Source: Hyphococcus sp.
GTDB taxonomy: Bacteria; Pseudomonadota; Alphaproteobacteria; Caulobacterales; Parvularculaceae
Length of the DNA: 64,000 bases
Direction: 5' to 3'
Assembly: GCA_021776245.1 (NCBI GenBank)
Contig: JAJFGF010000050.1
Span: forward strand, 1-64,000
Under the pieces are notes generated by a model. The model made no database searches. It saw only the letters and a list, made by a program, of their open reading frames with translations, and was not told the DNA's origin. The position numbers and the translations under genes were made by a program. Below, one piece after another: positions 25,385 to 32,934 of the stretch; position 1 is the first letter of the stretch, and each line of letters starts with the position of its first letter.

Positions 25385-26821
25385 TCAACTCCCCGCGCCG
25401 CAATCCAGGCAGCGGGGCAATGGGCGCTCGCCCATCTCAAGAGCGAAATTCAAATTGCGCAAGGCGGTTCTAACACCCTCTTCAATGACAGGATGATAGA
25501 ATGGCCGCTCGAGCATTTCGGTCACTGTGAGATTTGACTGGCAGGACCAGGCAAGCAAATGCGCGAGATGCTCTGCGCGCGGCCCAATCATCTCTGCCCC
25601 GAGGAAGTTGCCGGTATTGCGCTCGCCATAAACGCGCAACAGGCCTTTGTTCACCAGCATCACCCGCGCCCGCCCTTGATCGCTCCAGTCAAGTTCGCCG
25701 GTTTCAAATTCTACGCCCGCATCGGTAAGTTCCCGATGGGTATGACCCACCATCATGATCTGCGGATCAGTAAAGATCACGCCGATGGGCGCGCTCTTTT
25801 TAAAACGCCGGATTTCCGGAAAATGCGCCGCGTTGTAACCGGCGATAAAGCCTTCGTCCGCCGCTTCGTGCAGCAACGGAAAGCGGTTATTTGCATCGCC
25901 GGCGATGAAAATATGGCTGTCGCCGCAGCGGCTGTTAAAGAGATCGTGAACGGGAACGCCGCGCGCATCCAATTCGAGCGATGTATTTTCCAAACCCAAT
26001 TGATCCACATTCGGCCGGCGGCCCGTCGCCGCAAGGGCGTAATCAAATTTTGCCGTCTTTGTGGAACCGCCGTCGACATAATCGATTTCGACGCCGTCGC
26101 CATTATTGGCGCGGCGCGTCACCTCGGCATGGGGATGAAACTCAAACTCATTTGAAAAAATATCACAGGCAGCGGCTATTACTTTTTGATCGGTCAATGG
26201 GCCGACCAGATGGTCGCGCCCAAAAAGCGCGACGCGCACGCCAAGCCGATGCAGGGCCTGCCCCAGCTCCAGACCGATGACCCCGGCGCCAAACACAGCA
26301 ACGGATTGCGGCAGACTATCCCATGAGAAAATATCGTCATTGATGATCAAGCGATCGCCGAACGCTTTCAGCGGCGGAATGATATTCGAGCGAGAGCCCG
26401 TGGCGATGACAATACGCTCGGCGGTGACCTCAAGATCGTCGCCAATTTGCAAGATGTGGTCCGACTTGAACTTTGCATATCCCTTGACGCGATGGTCTTG
26501 CGGCCAGTTTTCAACATCCTCGACAACGAAACCGACAAAGCGGTCGCGCTCTGCGCGCACCCGCCGCATCACCGCCGCGCCGTCAATTTCCAGCGGCGCA
26601 TAATGAACGCCGAACTGACGGCTATGGGCGCCATGATGGGCGGCCTCCGCAGCGGCAATCAATAATTTTGACGGCATGCAGCCAACCCGCGCGCAGGTCG
26701 TGCCGTAGTCGCCGCCCTCGATAAGCAAAACCGAGTCGGTCTTGCGCGCCGCTTCGCGATAGCTGCGCATGCCGGCGCTGCCGGCGCCGATGATGGCGAT
26801 TTCGACATTTCGCTTTTTCAT
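25385..26821 (-). CDS. Dihydrolipoyl dehydrogenase-like flavoprotein disulfide reductase
   Basis: A 478-residue class I pyridine nucleotide-disulfide oxidoreductase; ATG 26821 has GGAG 6 nt upstream. It shows the FAD motif GAGSAGMRS, redox-active disulfide TTCARVGCMPSK, NAD(P) motif FGAGVIGLELGQAL, second FAD motif HIFIAGDANNRFPLLHEA and C-terminal FYHPVIEEG, where the active-site His-Glu appears as HP...E. It resembles the stand-alone Lpd3-type enzymes not tied to 2-oxoacid complexes. No E1/E2 genes are adjacent. It is divergent from the lactate dehydrogenase gene, so a role in lactate/redox metabolism is a guess. Confidence 0.85.
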   Translation of the reverse strand: MKKRNVEIAIIGAGSAGMRSYREAARKTDSVLLIEGGDYGTTCARVGCMPSKLLIAAAEAAHHGAHSRQFGVHYAPLEIDGAAVMRRVRAERDRFVGFVVEDVENWPQDHRVKGYAKFKSDHILQIGDDLEVTAERIVIATGSRSNIIPPLKAFGDRLIINDDIFSWDSLPQSVAVFGAGVIGLELGQALHRLGVRVALFGRDHLVGPLTDQKVIAAACDIFSNEFEFHPHAEVTRRANNGDGVEIDYVDGGSTKTAKFDYALAATGRRPNVDQLGLENTSLELDARGVPVHDLFNSRCGDSHIFIAGDANNRFPLLHEAADEGFIAGYNAAHFPEIRRFKKSAPIGVIFTDPQIMMVGHTHRELTDAGVEFETGELDWSDQGRARVMLVNKGLLRVYGERNTGNFLGAEMIGPRAEHLAHLLAWSCQSNLTVTEMLERPFYHPVIEEGVRTALRNLNFALEMGERPLPRCLDCGAGS

Positions 26822-27073
26822 AAGTTTCTCCATCATAACCGCAAATCACGGTGTCATCCCGGTGATTTTTTAAATTCCGCGGAGCCCGTGGTCGCGGTAT
26901 CTCTTTACGCGATATCTGTTTTACATAAACCAGGAGCCCGGTTTTCGGATTCCGCATCCGCAACGACCGGCACCGGGTTTCGCAGAAAGATGCATCGATT
27001 TGACCACAAAACCGGAACCTGTAAAGCCATACCTGGAAAACAATTGCGTTTATCGGGACTGAGGAAGGGCCGC

Positions 27074-28246
27074 ATGATCCGCCGGTTAGCCGATTGCAAT
27101 AATGTCAGCGATTTGCGCGCACTCGCCAAACGGCGGCTGCCGGGGCCGATCTTTCATTATATCGACGGCGCCGCCGATGACGAAGTCACCTATCGGCGCA
27201 ATACGGAAGCCTTCGACGATTGCGATCTTGTGCCCAACATTCTGGCGGGCGTCGATGACATCGATATGTCGGTGACGGTGATGGGGCAAACGCTCGCCAT
27301 GCCGGTCTTTTGTTCGCCGACGGCGTTGCAACGGCTGTTTCATCATGATGGCGAGCGCGCGGTCGCAAGGGCGGCGGAAAAATTCGGAACCATGTTTGGC
27401 GTTTCATCGCTCAGTACTGTGTCCCTCGCCGAGATTGGCGCTATGACGGCAACGCCGAAAATGTTTCAATTTTATTTTCACAAAGACCGCGGCCTCAATG
27501 GGTCAATGGTTGCGCGCGCGAAAGCGGCAAAGTTCGATATTCTCGCATTGACCGTGGACACCATCACCGGCGGCAATCGCGAACGCGATCTCAGAACCGG
27601 GTTTACGTCGCCGCCGCGTTTGACGTTGCAAAGCCTGTTAAGTTTTGCCGCGCATCCGGTATGGGCGTTCAACTATCTGAGCGGTCCAAAATTCGAACTC
27701 GCGGAACTCAAAGATTATTTGCGGGAAGGATCAAATGACGCCATTTCCATCGGCGAATATTTCACGACGATGCTCGATCAGACGATGGATTGGCGCGATG
27801 CGGAAGCCTTGCGCGCAGATTGGGGCGGTCCATTTTGCCTAAAGGGCGTGATGAGCGTCGGCGATGCAAAAAAGGCTGTTGATATCGGCGCGACGGCGAT
27901 CATGGTTTCAAATCACGGCGGACGGCAGCTTGACGGATCGCGCGCGCCCTTTGACCAGATTGCTGAAATCGCCGATGCCGTAGGCGATCGGATTGAAATT
28001 ATTCTTGATGGCGGCATCCGGCGCGGCACGCATATTTTAAAAGCCCTCGCAGCGGGCGCCAAAGCCTGTTCCGGCGGACGGCTTTATCTTTATGCGCTGG
28101 CGGCTGCGGGACAGCCGGGCGTTGAAAAAGCGCTTGGCAATTTGCGCGAAGAAATCGAACGGGACATGAGGTTGATGGGCGTGAGGAGCCTATCTCAGCT
28201 AAACCGGGACATGTTGCGCTGCCATGCGCGCGTTAGAGGGAAATAA
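27074..28246 (+). CDS. lldD: FMN-dependent L-lactate dehydrogenase / alpha-hydroxyacid oxidase
   Basis: A 390-residue protein starting at ATG 27074 with GAGGAAGG just upstream; the frame extends to 26888 without support. FMN_dh features: FHYIDGAADDE at the start, PVFCSPTALQRLFHHDGE, LTVDTITGGNRERDLRTGF (the family's typical T-x-D..GxRxRDxR block), catalytic His/Arg in VSNHGGRQLDGS, and DGGIRRGTHILKAL for phosphate binding. It oxidises L-lactate or a similar 2-hydroxyacid at the membrane face or in the cytosol. Symbol given by best fit; substrate is not certain. Confidence 0.85.
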   Translation: MIRRLADCNNVSDLRALAKRRLPGPIFHYIDGAADDEVTYRRNTEAFDDCDLVPNILAGVDDIDMSVTVMGQTLAMPVFCSPTALQRLFHHDGERAVARAAEKFGTMFGVSSLSTVSLAEIGAMTATPKMFQFYFHKDRGLNGSMVARAKAAKFDILALTVDTITGGNRERDLRTGFTSPPRLTLQSLLSFAAHPVWAFNYLSGPKFELAELKDYLREGSNDAISIGEYFTTMLDQTMDWRDAEALRADWGGPFCLKGVMSVGDAKKAVDIGATAIMVSNHGGRQLDGSRAPFDQIAEIADAVGDRIEIILDGGIRRGTHILKALAAGAKACSGGRLYLYALAAAGQPGVEKALGNLREEIERDMRLMGVRSLSQLNRDMLRCHARVRGK

Positions 28247-28277
28247 GCCGCATTTCCGAAATCCGAAGCGGCTTTTT
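28244..28277 (+). terminator. Intrinsic terminator after lldD
   Basis: AGCCGC (28245-28250) pairs with GCGGCT (28267-28272) across a loop holding ATTTCCGAAATCC, and is followed by TTTT. The inner loop (TTTCCGAAA) is itself palindromic and related to the dispersed repeats. The convergent PilZ gene ends at 28276, so one structure may serve both genes. Confidence 0.65.
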
Positions 28278-28650
28278 AAAACGGCTGCGTCATCGACGGC
28301 GCCCGTTGCCAACTCATCATCCGATAGGAAAGACCATATTCATTCCGGTCGCGCCAAACCACGCGCGCTGAATGGCTGACCTTGGTCTGGTCGAACCGCA
28401 ATACAACGATATCCGGCAGGTCAAAATTGCCGTCGAGTGCGACGCGGGCGCCCTTGGCGTTAACATCGAGCACGACACAGCGAACGGATGCGCCCCGCCC
28501 GGTAAAAACCTTGGCGGGCTTGAAAACCGGCTCACGGTCCTCCCAGCGCTTGCGCTCATTGCATTTCGCGCGCGACTCCGGGCTGAGGCCCGACGGCTCG
28601 TCGCTGATCAATTTCAAGCGCTGATCAAAATTATTCTTGTCATTGGCCAT
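28276..28650 (-). CDS. PilZ domain protein
   Basis: A 124-residue protein starting at MANDKNN (28650); the frame continues to 28698. The PilZ domain fills about residues 45-118. RWEDR fits the R-x3-R part, and DVNAKGARVAL stands for the usual D/N-x-S-x2-G, with Asn in place of Ser. ARVVWRDRNEYGLSY closes the barrel. Cyclic-di-GMP binding is therefore likely but weakened by the changed Ser. A diguanylate cyclase is encoded at 37467-38531. Confidence 0.8.
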   Translation of the reverse strand: MANDKNNFDQRLKLISDEPSGLSPESRAKCNERKRWEDREPVFKPAKVFTGRGASVRCVVLDVNAKGARVALDGNFDLPDIVVLRFDQTKVSHSARVVWRDRNEYGLSYRMMSWQRAPSMTQPF

Positions 28651-28833
28651 AGCAGCGCAATCCTGAATCGGTCTTACAGATGCCGCCAGACCTAGCATGG
28701 AACCTATAACAAAATTTTAGAGCGCTGAAAAAATATTGAGCACGCGGTTATGAAAACTAACGATCGGTTTATGAATTAGATAAAAAGCCATATTACGCCC
28801 CAGCGCAATCGAGCGAAAATAGGCGGCGCCCAC

Positions 28834-29199
28834 CTACCCCATCTGTTTGACAAGCGTCCTTGGCGCAATCGCGCGATAGCTTTGCTCGATCCATTCGCGA
28901 AACATCTCAGGGTCAGCCTTGTCTTTTGCGGCGCAGCGCACTGTCACCCAGCCCGAGCGCCCAAGGCCATAGCCTGCAGGTTCAACGTAAGGAAGCGTTG
29001 CGGCCATCTCTGCTGACACCGGAAGCTTTACTGTCATAGAAAACATGCCGGCGCTGTCCTTGTGCCCGCCAAGGAAAACAAAGGTTTTTTTACGCACCTT
29101 GATTGCAATATGTTCCCACGGATTATCCTCATGGGCTTCAGGAAATGTCAGCGCATATCGGCGCATTTTTTCCTGCAATTGGGTCATTTTTTTCGACAT
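28834..29199 (-). CDS. MmcQ/YjbR family protein
   Basis: A 121-residue protein of the double-wing YjbR fold: LTFPEAHEDNPWEHIAIKVRKKTFVFLGG, FSMTVKLPVS, PAGYGLGRSGWVTVR and a C-terminal helix WIEQSYRAIAPRTLVKQM. The family is CyaY-like in fold and thought to bind DNA, with no settled cellular role. Single-gene unit between PilZ and tRNA-Tyr. Confidence 0.88.
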   Translation of the reverse strand: MSKKMTQLQEKMRRYALTFPEAHEDNPWEHIAIKVRKKTFVFLGGHKDSAGMFSMTVKLPVSAEMAATLPYVEPAGYGLGRSGWVTVRCAAKDKADPEMFREWIEQSYRAIAPRTLVKQMG

Positions 29200-29292
29200 G
29201 CGTAATAATTAGCAGGCTCCTGATTGCCGCCACAATGGTCACGTTCATCTTTGCCAACGGTTTTGGCCCCTGCCGGGGCATTCTTCGCCTTC

Positions 29293-29313
29293 AAAAGGTC
29301 CACCGGACCTTTT
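29293..29313. terminator. Hairpin downstream of tRNA-Tyr
   Basis: AAAAGGTCC (29293-29301) and GGACCTTTT (29305-29313) form a 9-bp perfect stem with a 3-nt loop. It lies 98 bp past the 3' end of tRNA-Tyr and could end its transcript. Another small stem, GCCCCTGCCGGGGC, is just beyond at about 29266-29279. Confidence 0.55.
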
Positions 29314-29410
29314 GATCTTGCAGGCGCAAGACCGGATCGGCAGCCGCAGTGAATTTGATTGGCGCAAGATTTTTTCGAGCTGCGTTCGCTCCGCAAACGG
29401 TCTCGAAAAA

Positions 29411-29496
29411 TGGTGGAGGGGGATGGATTCGAACCATCGTACGCCGAAGCGGCCAGATTTACAGTCTGGTGGATTTAACCACTCTCCCACCCCTCC
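29411..29496 (-). tRNA. tRNA-Tyr (GTA)
   Basis: Reading leftward from 29496: acceptor GGAGGGG, D arm with GGGAGAGTGGTTAAA, anticodon arm CCAGA-CTGTAAA-TCTGG (anticodon GTA), a long variable arm (CCGCTTCGGCG), T arm GATGG-TTCGAAT-CCATC, acceptor CCCCTCC, discriminator A and encoded CCA. The long variable arm and GTA anticodon are diagnostic of bacterial tRNA-Tyr. Confidence 0.97.
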
Positions 29497-29620
29497 ACGA
29501 GGCCCGGCGCAGTCTTTCGCGCACGAGAACCGGGCGGCAGCCGAGCCGGCCCAAATCGGAAGAACGGCGTCTATAGCCTCGCCGCTGGAGGATCGCAACC
29601 GCTTAGAGGGCGCGGCAGCC

Positions 29621-29732
29621 AGCGCATTTCCGGAAAAGTGTGGAGCGGTTTTCCAACCAGAAATGTGCAAACCATTTTAATCGGGGCGTTTCCGGACGAT
29701 AAACCGGGAACCACTTTATCTCGGAAACGCCC
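29621..29732. repeat. Two dispersed palindromic repeats before rlmB
   Basis: Copy A (29621-29668): AGCGCATTTCCGGAAAAGTG with a partial inverse GGTTTTCCAACCAGAAATGTGC. Copy B (29684-29732): GGGCGTTTCCGGA and TCTCGGAAACGCCC around a core CCGGGAACCACTTT, which is the inverse of AAAGTGG-type cores. They match the repeat family common in Rhizobiales and relatives, and the palindrome at 20828. Their position just upstream of rlmB may matter for its transcript. Confidence 0.65.
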
Positions 29733-29779
29733 GGCGTTTTCCAGTTTCGCTGGAACCCTAAACCCGCTAACCCAGCGCC

Positions 29780-30598
29780 ATGGCGAAGAAACCCAAAAAC
29801 ACGGGCCCCAAGGACGATAAAAGGACCGGCCCAAAAGCGAGCGGGAAAACCGGCAGCCCTCGCGGGGATGGGCCTGCCCGCCTTTGGCTTTATGGCCGCC
29901 ATGCGGTTGCAGCGGCGCTCGCCAATCCCGAGCGCCGGGTGCGGCGTGTGCTCGCGACCAGGAACGCCGCCGACTGGCTGGCCGAACGCGGCGGCCTGCT
30001 GGAAAATATCGGCGCGCAGAAATTCGAGGATACAAAACCGGACGCGATTGACCGCGCCCTGCCCTCTGGCGCTGTGCATCAAGGTCTCGCCGCCGAGGTT
30101 TTTGACCTGCCGCGCATGCGCCTGAAGGAGGCCTGTGCGCCGGATGATGAAGCAAGACCCGTTATCGTGCTCGACCAGATTACTGACCCCCAAAATATCG
30201 GCGCGATTTTTCGCAGCGCGGCAGCCTTTGGCGCGCGCGCTATTGTGGTGCAAGACCGGCGTACGCCGCCATTGTCCGGCGCGCTGGCAAAAGCCGCGGC
30301 CGGGGCCATTGAAACGGTTCCTTGCGTGCCGGTTGTCAATATCGCGCGCGCACTCGAAGCGCTTCAGGGGCTTGGATATTTTTGCGCAGGCCTTGCGGGC
30401 GAAGCCGACAAATCGGTCGCCGACGCGCCAAAGAAAATGCCGATTGCCCTTGTCCTTGGCGCGGAAGGCGCAGGTCTGCGCCAGCTGGTCGCAGCGACTT
30501 GCGATGCGCTGGTCCGCATACCCATTGCCCCGTCGATGGAAAGCCTCAATGTGTCTACGGCGGCGGCGGTCGCGCTTTATGAGTTGACGCGCAAATAG
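29780..30598 (+). CDS. rlmB: 23S rRNA (guanosine-2'-O-)-methyltransferase RlmB
   Basis: A 272-residue SpoU/TrmH-type methyltransferase. After a basic, disordered 30-residue head, LWLYGRHAVAAALANPERRVRRVL is the substrate-binding domain. The SPOUT domain has motif 1 DPQNIGAIFRSAAAFGARA, motif 2 ALVLGAEGAGLRQLV and motif 3 MESLNVSTAAAVALYEL. RlmB methylates G2251 of 23S rRNA; some close paralogues act on tRNA, so the rRNA target is by family fit. Confidence 0.88.
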   Translation: MAKKPKNTGPKDDKRTGPKASGKTGSPRGDGPARLWLYGRHAVAAALANPERRVRRVLATRNAADWLAERGGLLENIGAQKFEDTKPDAIDRALPSGAVHQGLAAEVFDLPRMRLKEACAPDDEARPVIVLDQITDPQNIGAIFRSAAAFGARAIVVQDRRTPPLSGALAKAAAGAIETVPCVPVVNIARALEALQGLGYFCAGLAGEADKSVADAPKKMPIALVLGAEGAGLRQLVAATCDALVRIPIAPSMESLNVSTAAAVALYELTRK

Positions 30599-30607
30599 GA
30601 GGCGGCA

Positions 30608-30970
30608 ATGACAGCTGAGATGAACGAGGGAGGGTGTCGCTGCGGCGCCGTTCGTTTCGGCGCGCGGGGTGCGCCTCGCCTTGTTGCAAATTGCCATTGC
30701 CGTGACTGCAGACGCGCAACCGGCAGCGCTTTTGCGACATTCGCCGATTATGAAAGAGATCAGGTGACGTTCAAAACGCCGCCAACATCATATTCATCGA
30801 GCCAGGGCGCCGAACGCTTGTTTTGCGAACATTGCGGATCGCCGATCGCTTTTCGCAGCGACGCTTCGCCCGACGAGATCAACATCCATATCGGCGCGTT
30901 TGACCACCCGGAAAAGTTCCGACCATCAGAAGAATGCCATCAGGAAAACGCTTTATGGCCGACGACATAA
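30608..30970 (+). CDS. GFA-family protein (CENP-V/Gfa), first copy
   Basis: A 120-residue zinc protein. GGCRCGAVRFGARG, NCHCRDCRRATGSAF and ERLFCEHCGSPIAFRSD supply the seven conserved Cys of the GFA fold, once linked to glutathione-dependent formaldehyde activation. The start ATG at 30608 lies 9 bp after rlmB; GGAGG is just upstream. Its 3' end overlaps the second GFA gene in another frame. Confidence 0.88.
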   Translation: MTAEMNEGGCRCGAVRFGARGAPRLVANCHCRDCRRATGSAFATFADYERDQVTFKTPPTSYSSSQGAERLFCEHCGSPIAFRSDASPDEINIHIGAFDHPEKFRPSEECHQENALWPTT

Positions 30971-31338
30971 ACCATCAAGGCGGATGCCAGTGCGGCGCAG
31001 TACGATTTGAAGTTTCCGGCGCGCCGAAATTTGTTTCCAACTGTCATTGTCATTCCTGCCGCAAGGCGACAGGCGCGGCGTTTTCGACCTGGGTCGGGTT
31101 TAAAGACGACAATGTCCGTTGGCTGACGCGCGAACCTTCGTTTCATGCAAGTTCGGAGGACGTCCGGCGCGGATTTTGCGCTGCCTGCGGCACGCCGCTG
31201 ACCTATGCCGGAGATCAATGGGCTGGAGAAACGCATTTTCTGATCGGCGTTTTCGAGGATCCAACAGGCCTCACGCCGCGTAGTGAGGTCTTTACCGAAG
31301 ACGCGCTTCCCTGGGCGCTGTCTCGAAAGGAAAATTAA
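30955..31338 (+). CDS. GFA-family protein, second copy
   Basis: A 127-residue paralogue starting at MADDINHQGG (30955); the frame is open to 30934. GGCQCGAVRFEVSG, NCHCHSCRKATGAAF and GFCAACGTPLTY are conserved. It is clearly a tandem duplicate of the preceding gene, overlapping it by 16 nt, and its stop overlaps the next SDR start by 1 nt (TAATG). Substrate unknown. Confidence 0.88.
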   Translation: MADDINHQGGCQCGAVRFEVSGAPKFVSNCHCHSCRKATGAAFSTWVGFKDDNVRWLTREPSFHASSEDVRRGFCAACGTPLTYAGDQWAGETHFLIGVFEDPTGLTPRSEVFTEDALPWALSRKEN

Positions 31339-32207
31339 TGCCAAGCGAGCAACAAACCGCTCTCGTTACCGGCGTTTCCACCGGCATCGGCCGCGCCATC
31401 GCCCAATCGCTGACAGACGCGGGCTGGCGGGTCTTTGGCAGCGTCCGCAAAACTGCCGACGGCGTGACTGCGAAAGAGGCGTTGGGCGCGAATTTCTCGC
31501 CGCTCATTTTCGACGTGACCGACCGCGGCGCAGTGATGAAAAGCGCTGAAAGCGTACGCGAAGCGCTTGACGGGACGACATTAAACGCACTCGTCAATAA
31601 TGCCGGCATCGCTATAGGGGGGCCTTTGCGTTACCTGCCGCCGCAAGAACTGACGCAACAGCTCGATGTCAATTTATTTGGCGTTCTGCACGTAACGCAG
31701 GCCTTTTTGCCAATGCTCGGCGCGGACAAGTCCTTTGATGGCCCGCCGGGGCGTATCATCAATATGAGTTCTGTCGCCGGTAAAATCGCATCGCCAATGA
31801 TGGGTCCCTATGCGATTTCAAAGCACGCGCTGGAGGCCTTTTCAGAAAGCCTGCGCCGGGAATTGATGATGCATGGTATTGACGTGATCATTGTCGCGCC
31901 GGGCGCTATTAAAACGCCGATCTGGGCGAAAGCAGACGAGCTCAACGCGGAACAATATAAAGGCACCGAATATTACGATGTCGTTGTCGGCATGCGCAGT
32001 TTCATGCAGGACTATGGCGCGAGCGGCCTGCCCGCTGAAGACATCGGAAAGCTGGTCTTAAAAATCGTTTCCGGAAAAACTCGAAAGACGCGCTATGCAG
32101 TTCTTCGCAAAAAGTTTTCGATGTGGACGCTGCCCAATCTTCTACCCAAACGCCTGGTTGACAAATTCATCGCCAAACGCTTTGGCTTACCGGCATCGCC
32201 GAAGTGA
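31338..32207 (+). CDS. Short-chain dehydrogenase/reductase
   Basis: A 289-residue SDR: cofactor motif TGVSTGIGRAIAQ, NNAGIAIGGPLRY, catalytic Ser in NMSSVAGKI, YAISKHALEAF (Tyr-x3-Lys), and PGAIKTPIW. The C-terminal extension (KTRYAVLRKKFSMWTLPNLLPKRLVDKFI) is hydrophobic-basic and resembles retinol/11-beta-hydroxysteroid-type SDRs. It is coupled to the GFA gene before and the HAD gene after. Substrate unknown. Confidence 0.87.
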   Translation: MPSEQQTALVTGVSTGIGRAIAQSLTDAGWRVFGSVRKTADGVTAKEALGANFSPLIFDVTDRGAVMKSAESVREALDGTTLNALVNNAGIAIGGPLRYLPPQELTQQLDVNLFGVLHVTQAFLPMLGADKSFDGPPGRIINMSSVAGKIASPMMGPYAISKHALEAFSESLRRELMMHGIDVIIVAPGAIKTPIWAKADELNAEQYKGTEYYDVVVGMRSFMQDYGASGLPAEDIGKLVLKIVSGKTRKTRYAVLRKKFSMWTLPNLLPKRLVDKFIAKRFGLPASPK

Positions 32208-32860
32208 CGTCTGTGCGCATGAAAGCGGTCATTTTCGATTTCGGCGGGGTTTTTACAACATCGCCCGTTGAAAATTTCGCTGTCTTCGAACGCCAGCATG
32301 GTTTGCCTGCGCGGTTCATTGGCGGCGTCATTAAAAATAATCACCATGCTAACGCCTGGGCGCAGTTTGAGCGTGCGGATATTTCCATCGAAGAATTTGA
32401 CGGGCTATTTGCGAAAGAAACCAAAGAGGCTGGATTTGAAATCTCCGGCAAGACGCTGGTCTCACTTCTGGCGCTGACCTTGCGGCCGGAAATGGTCGCC
32501 GCATTGCGCCGTGTGAAAACCGCCGGCTACAAGACCGGCTGTATCACCAATAATTTGCCGCAATTTGACAGCACAGCGATACTTGCGGAGACGGGGAAAG
32601 CAGCGGAAGCGCAGGAAATATTGTCGCTCTTTGACCATGTGATTGAATCATCGAAGGCGGGCGTTCGAAAGCCAGAGCGGCGCATTTATGAAATGATGTG
32701 TGAAGCGCTGGATGTCGCGCCAGGATTTTGCGTCTTTCTTGACGATCTCGGCATCAATCTCAAACCCGCCAGGGCCATGGGCATGACAACAATCAAGGCG
32801 CCTCTCGGCGATGTGACGCCAGCAATTGCAGAACTTGATGCGTTGCTTGACCTTACCTGA
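32204..32860 (+). CDS. HAD-IA hydrolase, ACAD10/epoxide-hydrolase-N type
   Basis: A 218-residue phosphatase-like protein. Motif I VIFDFGGVFTTSP has the family's D-F-G-G; the second Asp of DxD is replaced by Gly, as in sEH N-terminal and ACAD10-like members. Motif II appears in GCITNNLP and motif III/IV in KAGVRKPERRIYE and FLDDLGINLKPARAMG. GTG at 32204 overlaps the SDR stop; ATG at 32219 is an alternative. The absence of the second Asp questions ordinary phosphatase activity. The gene precedes an acyl-CoA dehydrogenase-like gene, echoing the ACAD10 fusion. Confidence 0.85.
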   Translation: MTSVRMKAVIFDFGGVFTTSPVENFAVFERQHGLPARFIGGVIKNNHHANAWAQFERADISIEEFDGLFAKETKEAGFEISGKTLVSLLALTLRPEMVAALRRVKTAGYKTGCITNNLPQFDSTAILAETGKAAEAQEILSLFDHVIESSKAGVRKPERRIYEMMCEALDVAPGFCVFLDDLGINLKPARAMGMTTIKAPLGDVTPAIAELDALLDLT

Positions 32861-32934
32861 TCGCTGCTTGAAATCATTGCGGCAGGGCCAGCAGCGGCGC
32901 AAAATTCAACGGTAAAACCGCCGGAGCCAATAAG

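Noticed and set aside
29603-30697. 364-codon minus-strand frame antisense to rlmB
   Set aside because: It lies opposite a gene with all SPOUT motifs and runs through the palindromic repeats. The open frame is a by-product of high GC.
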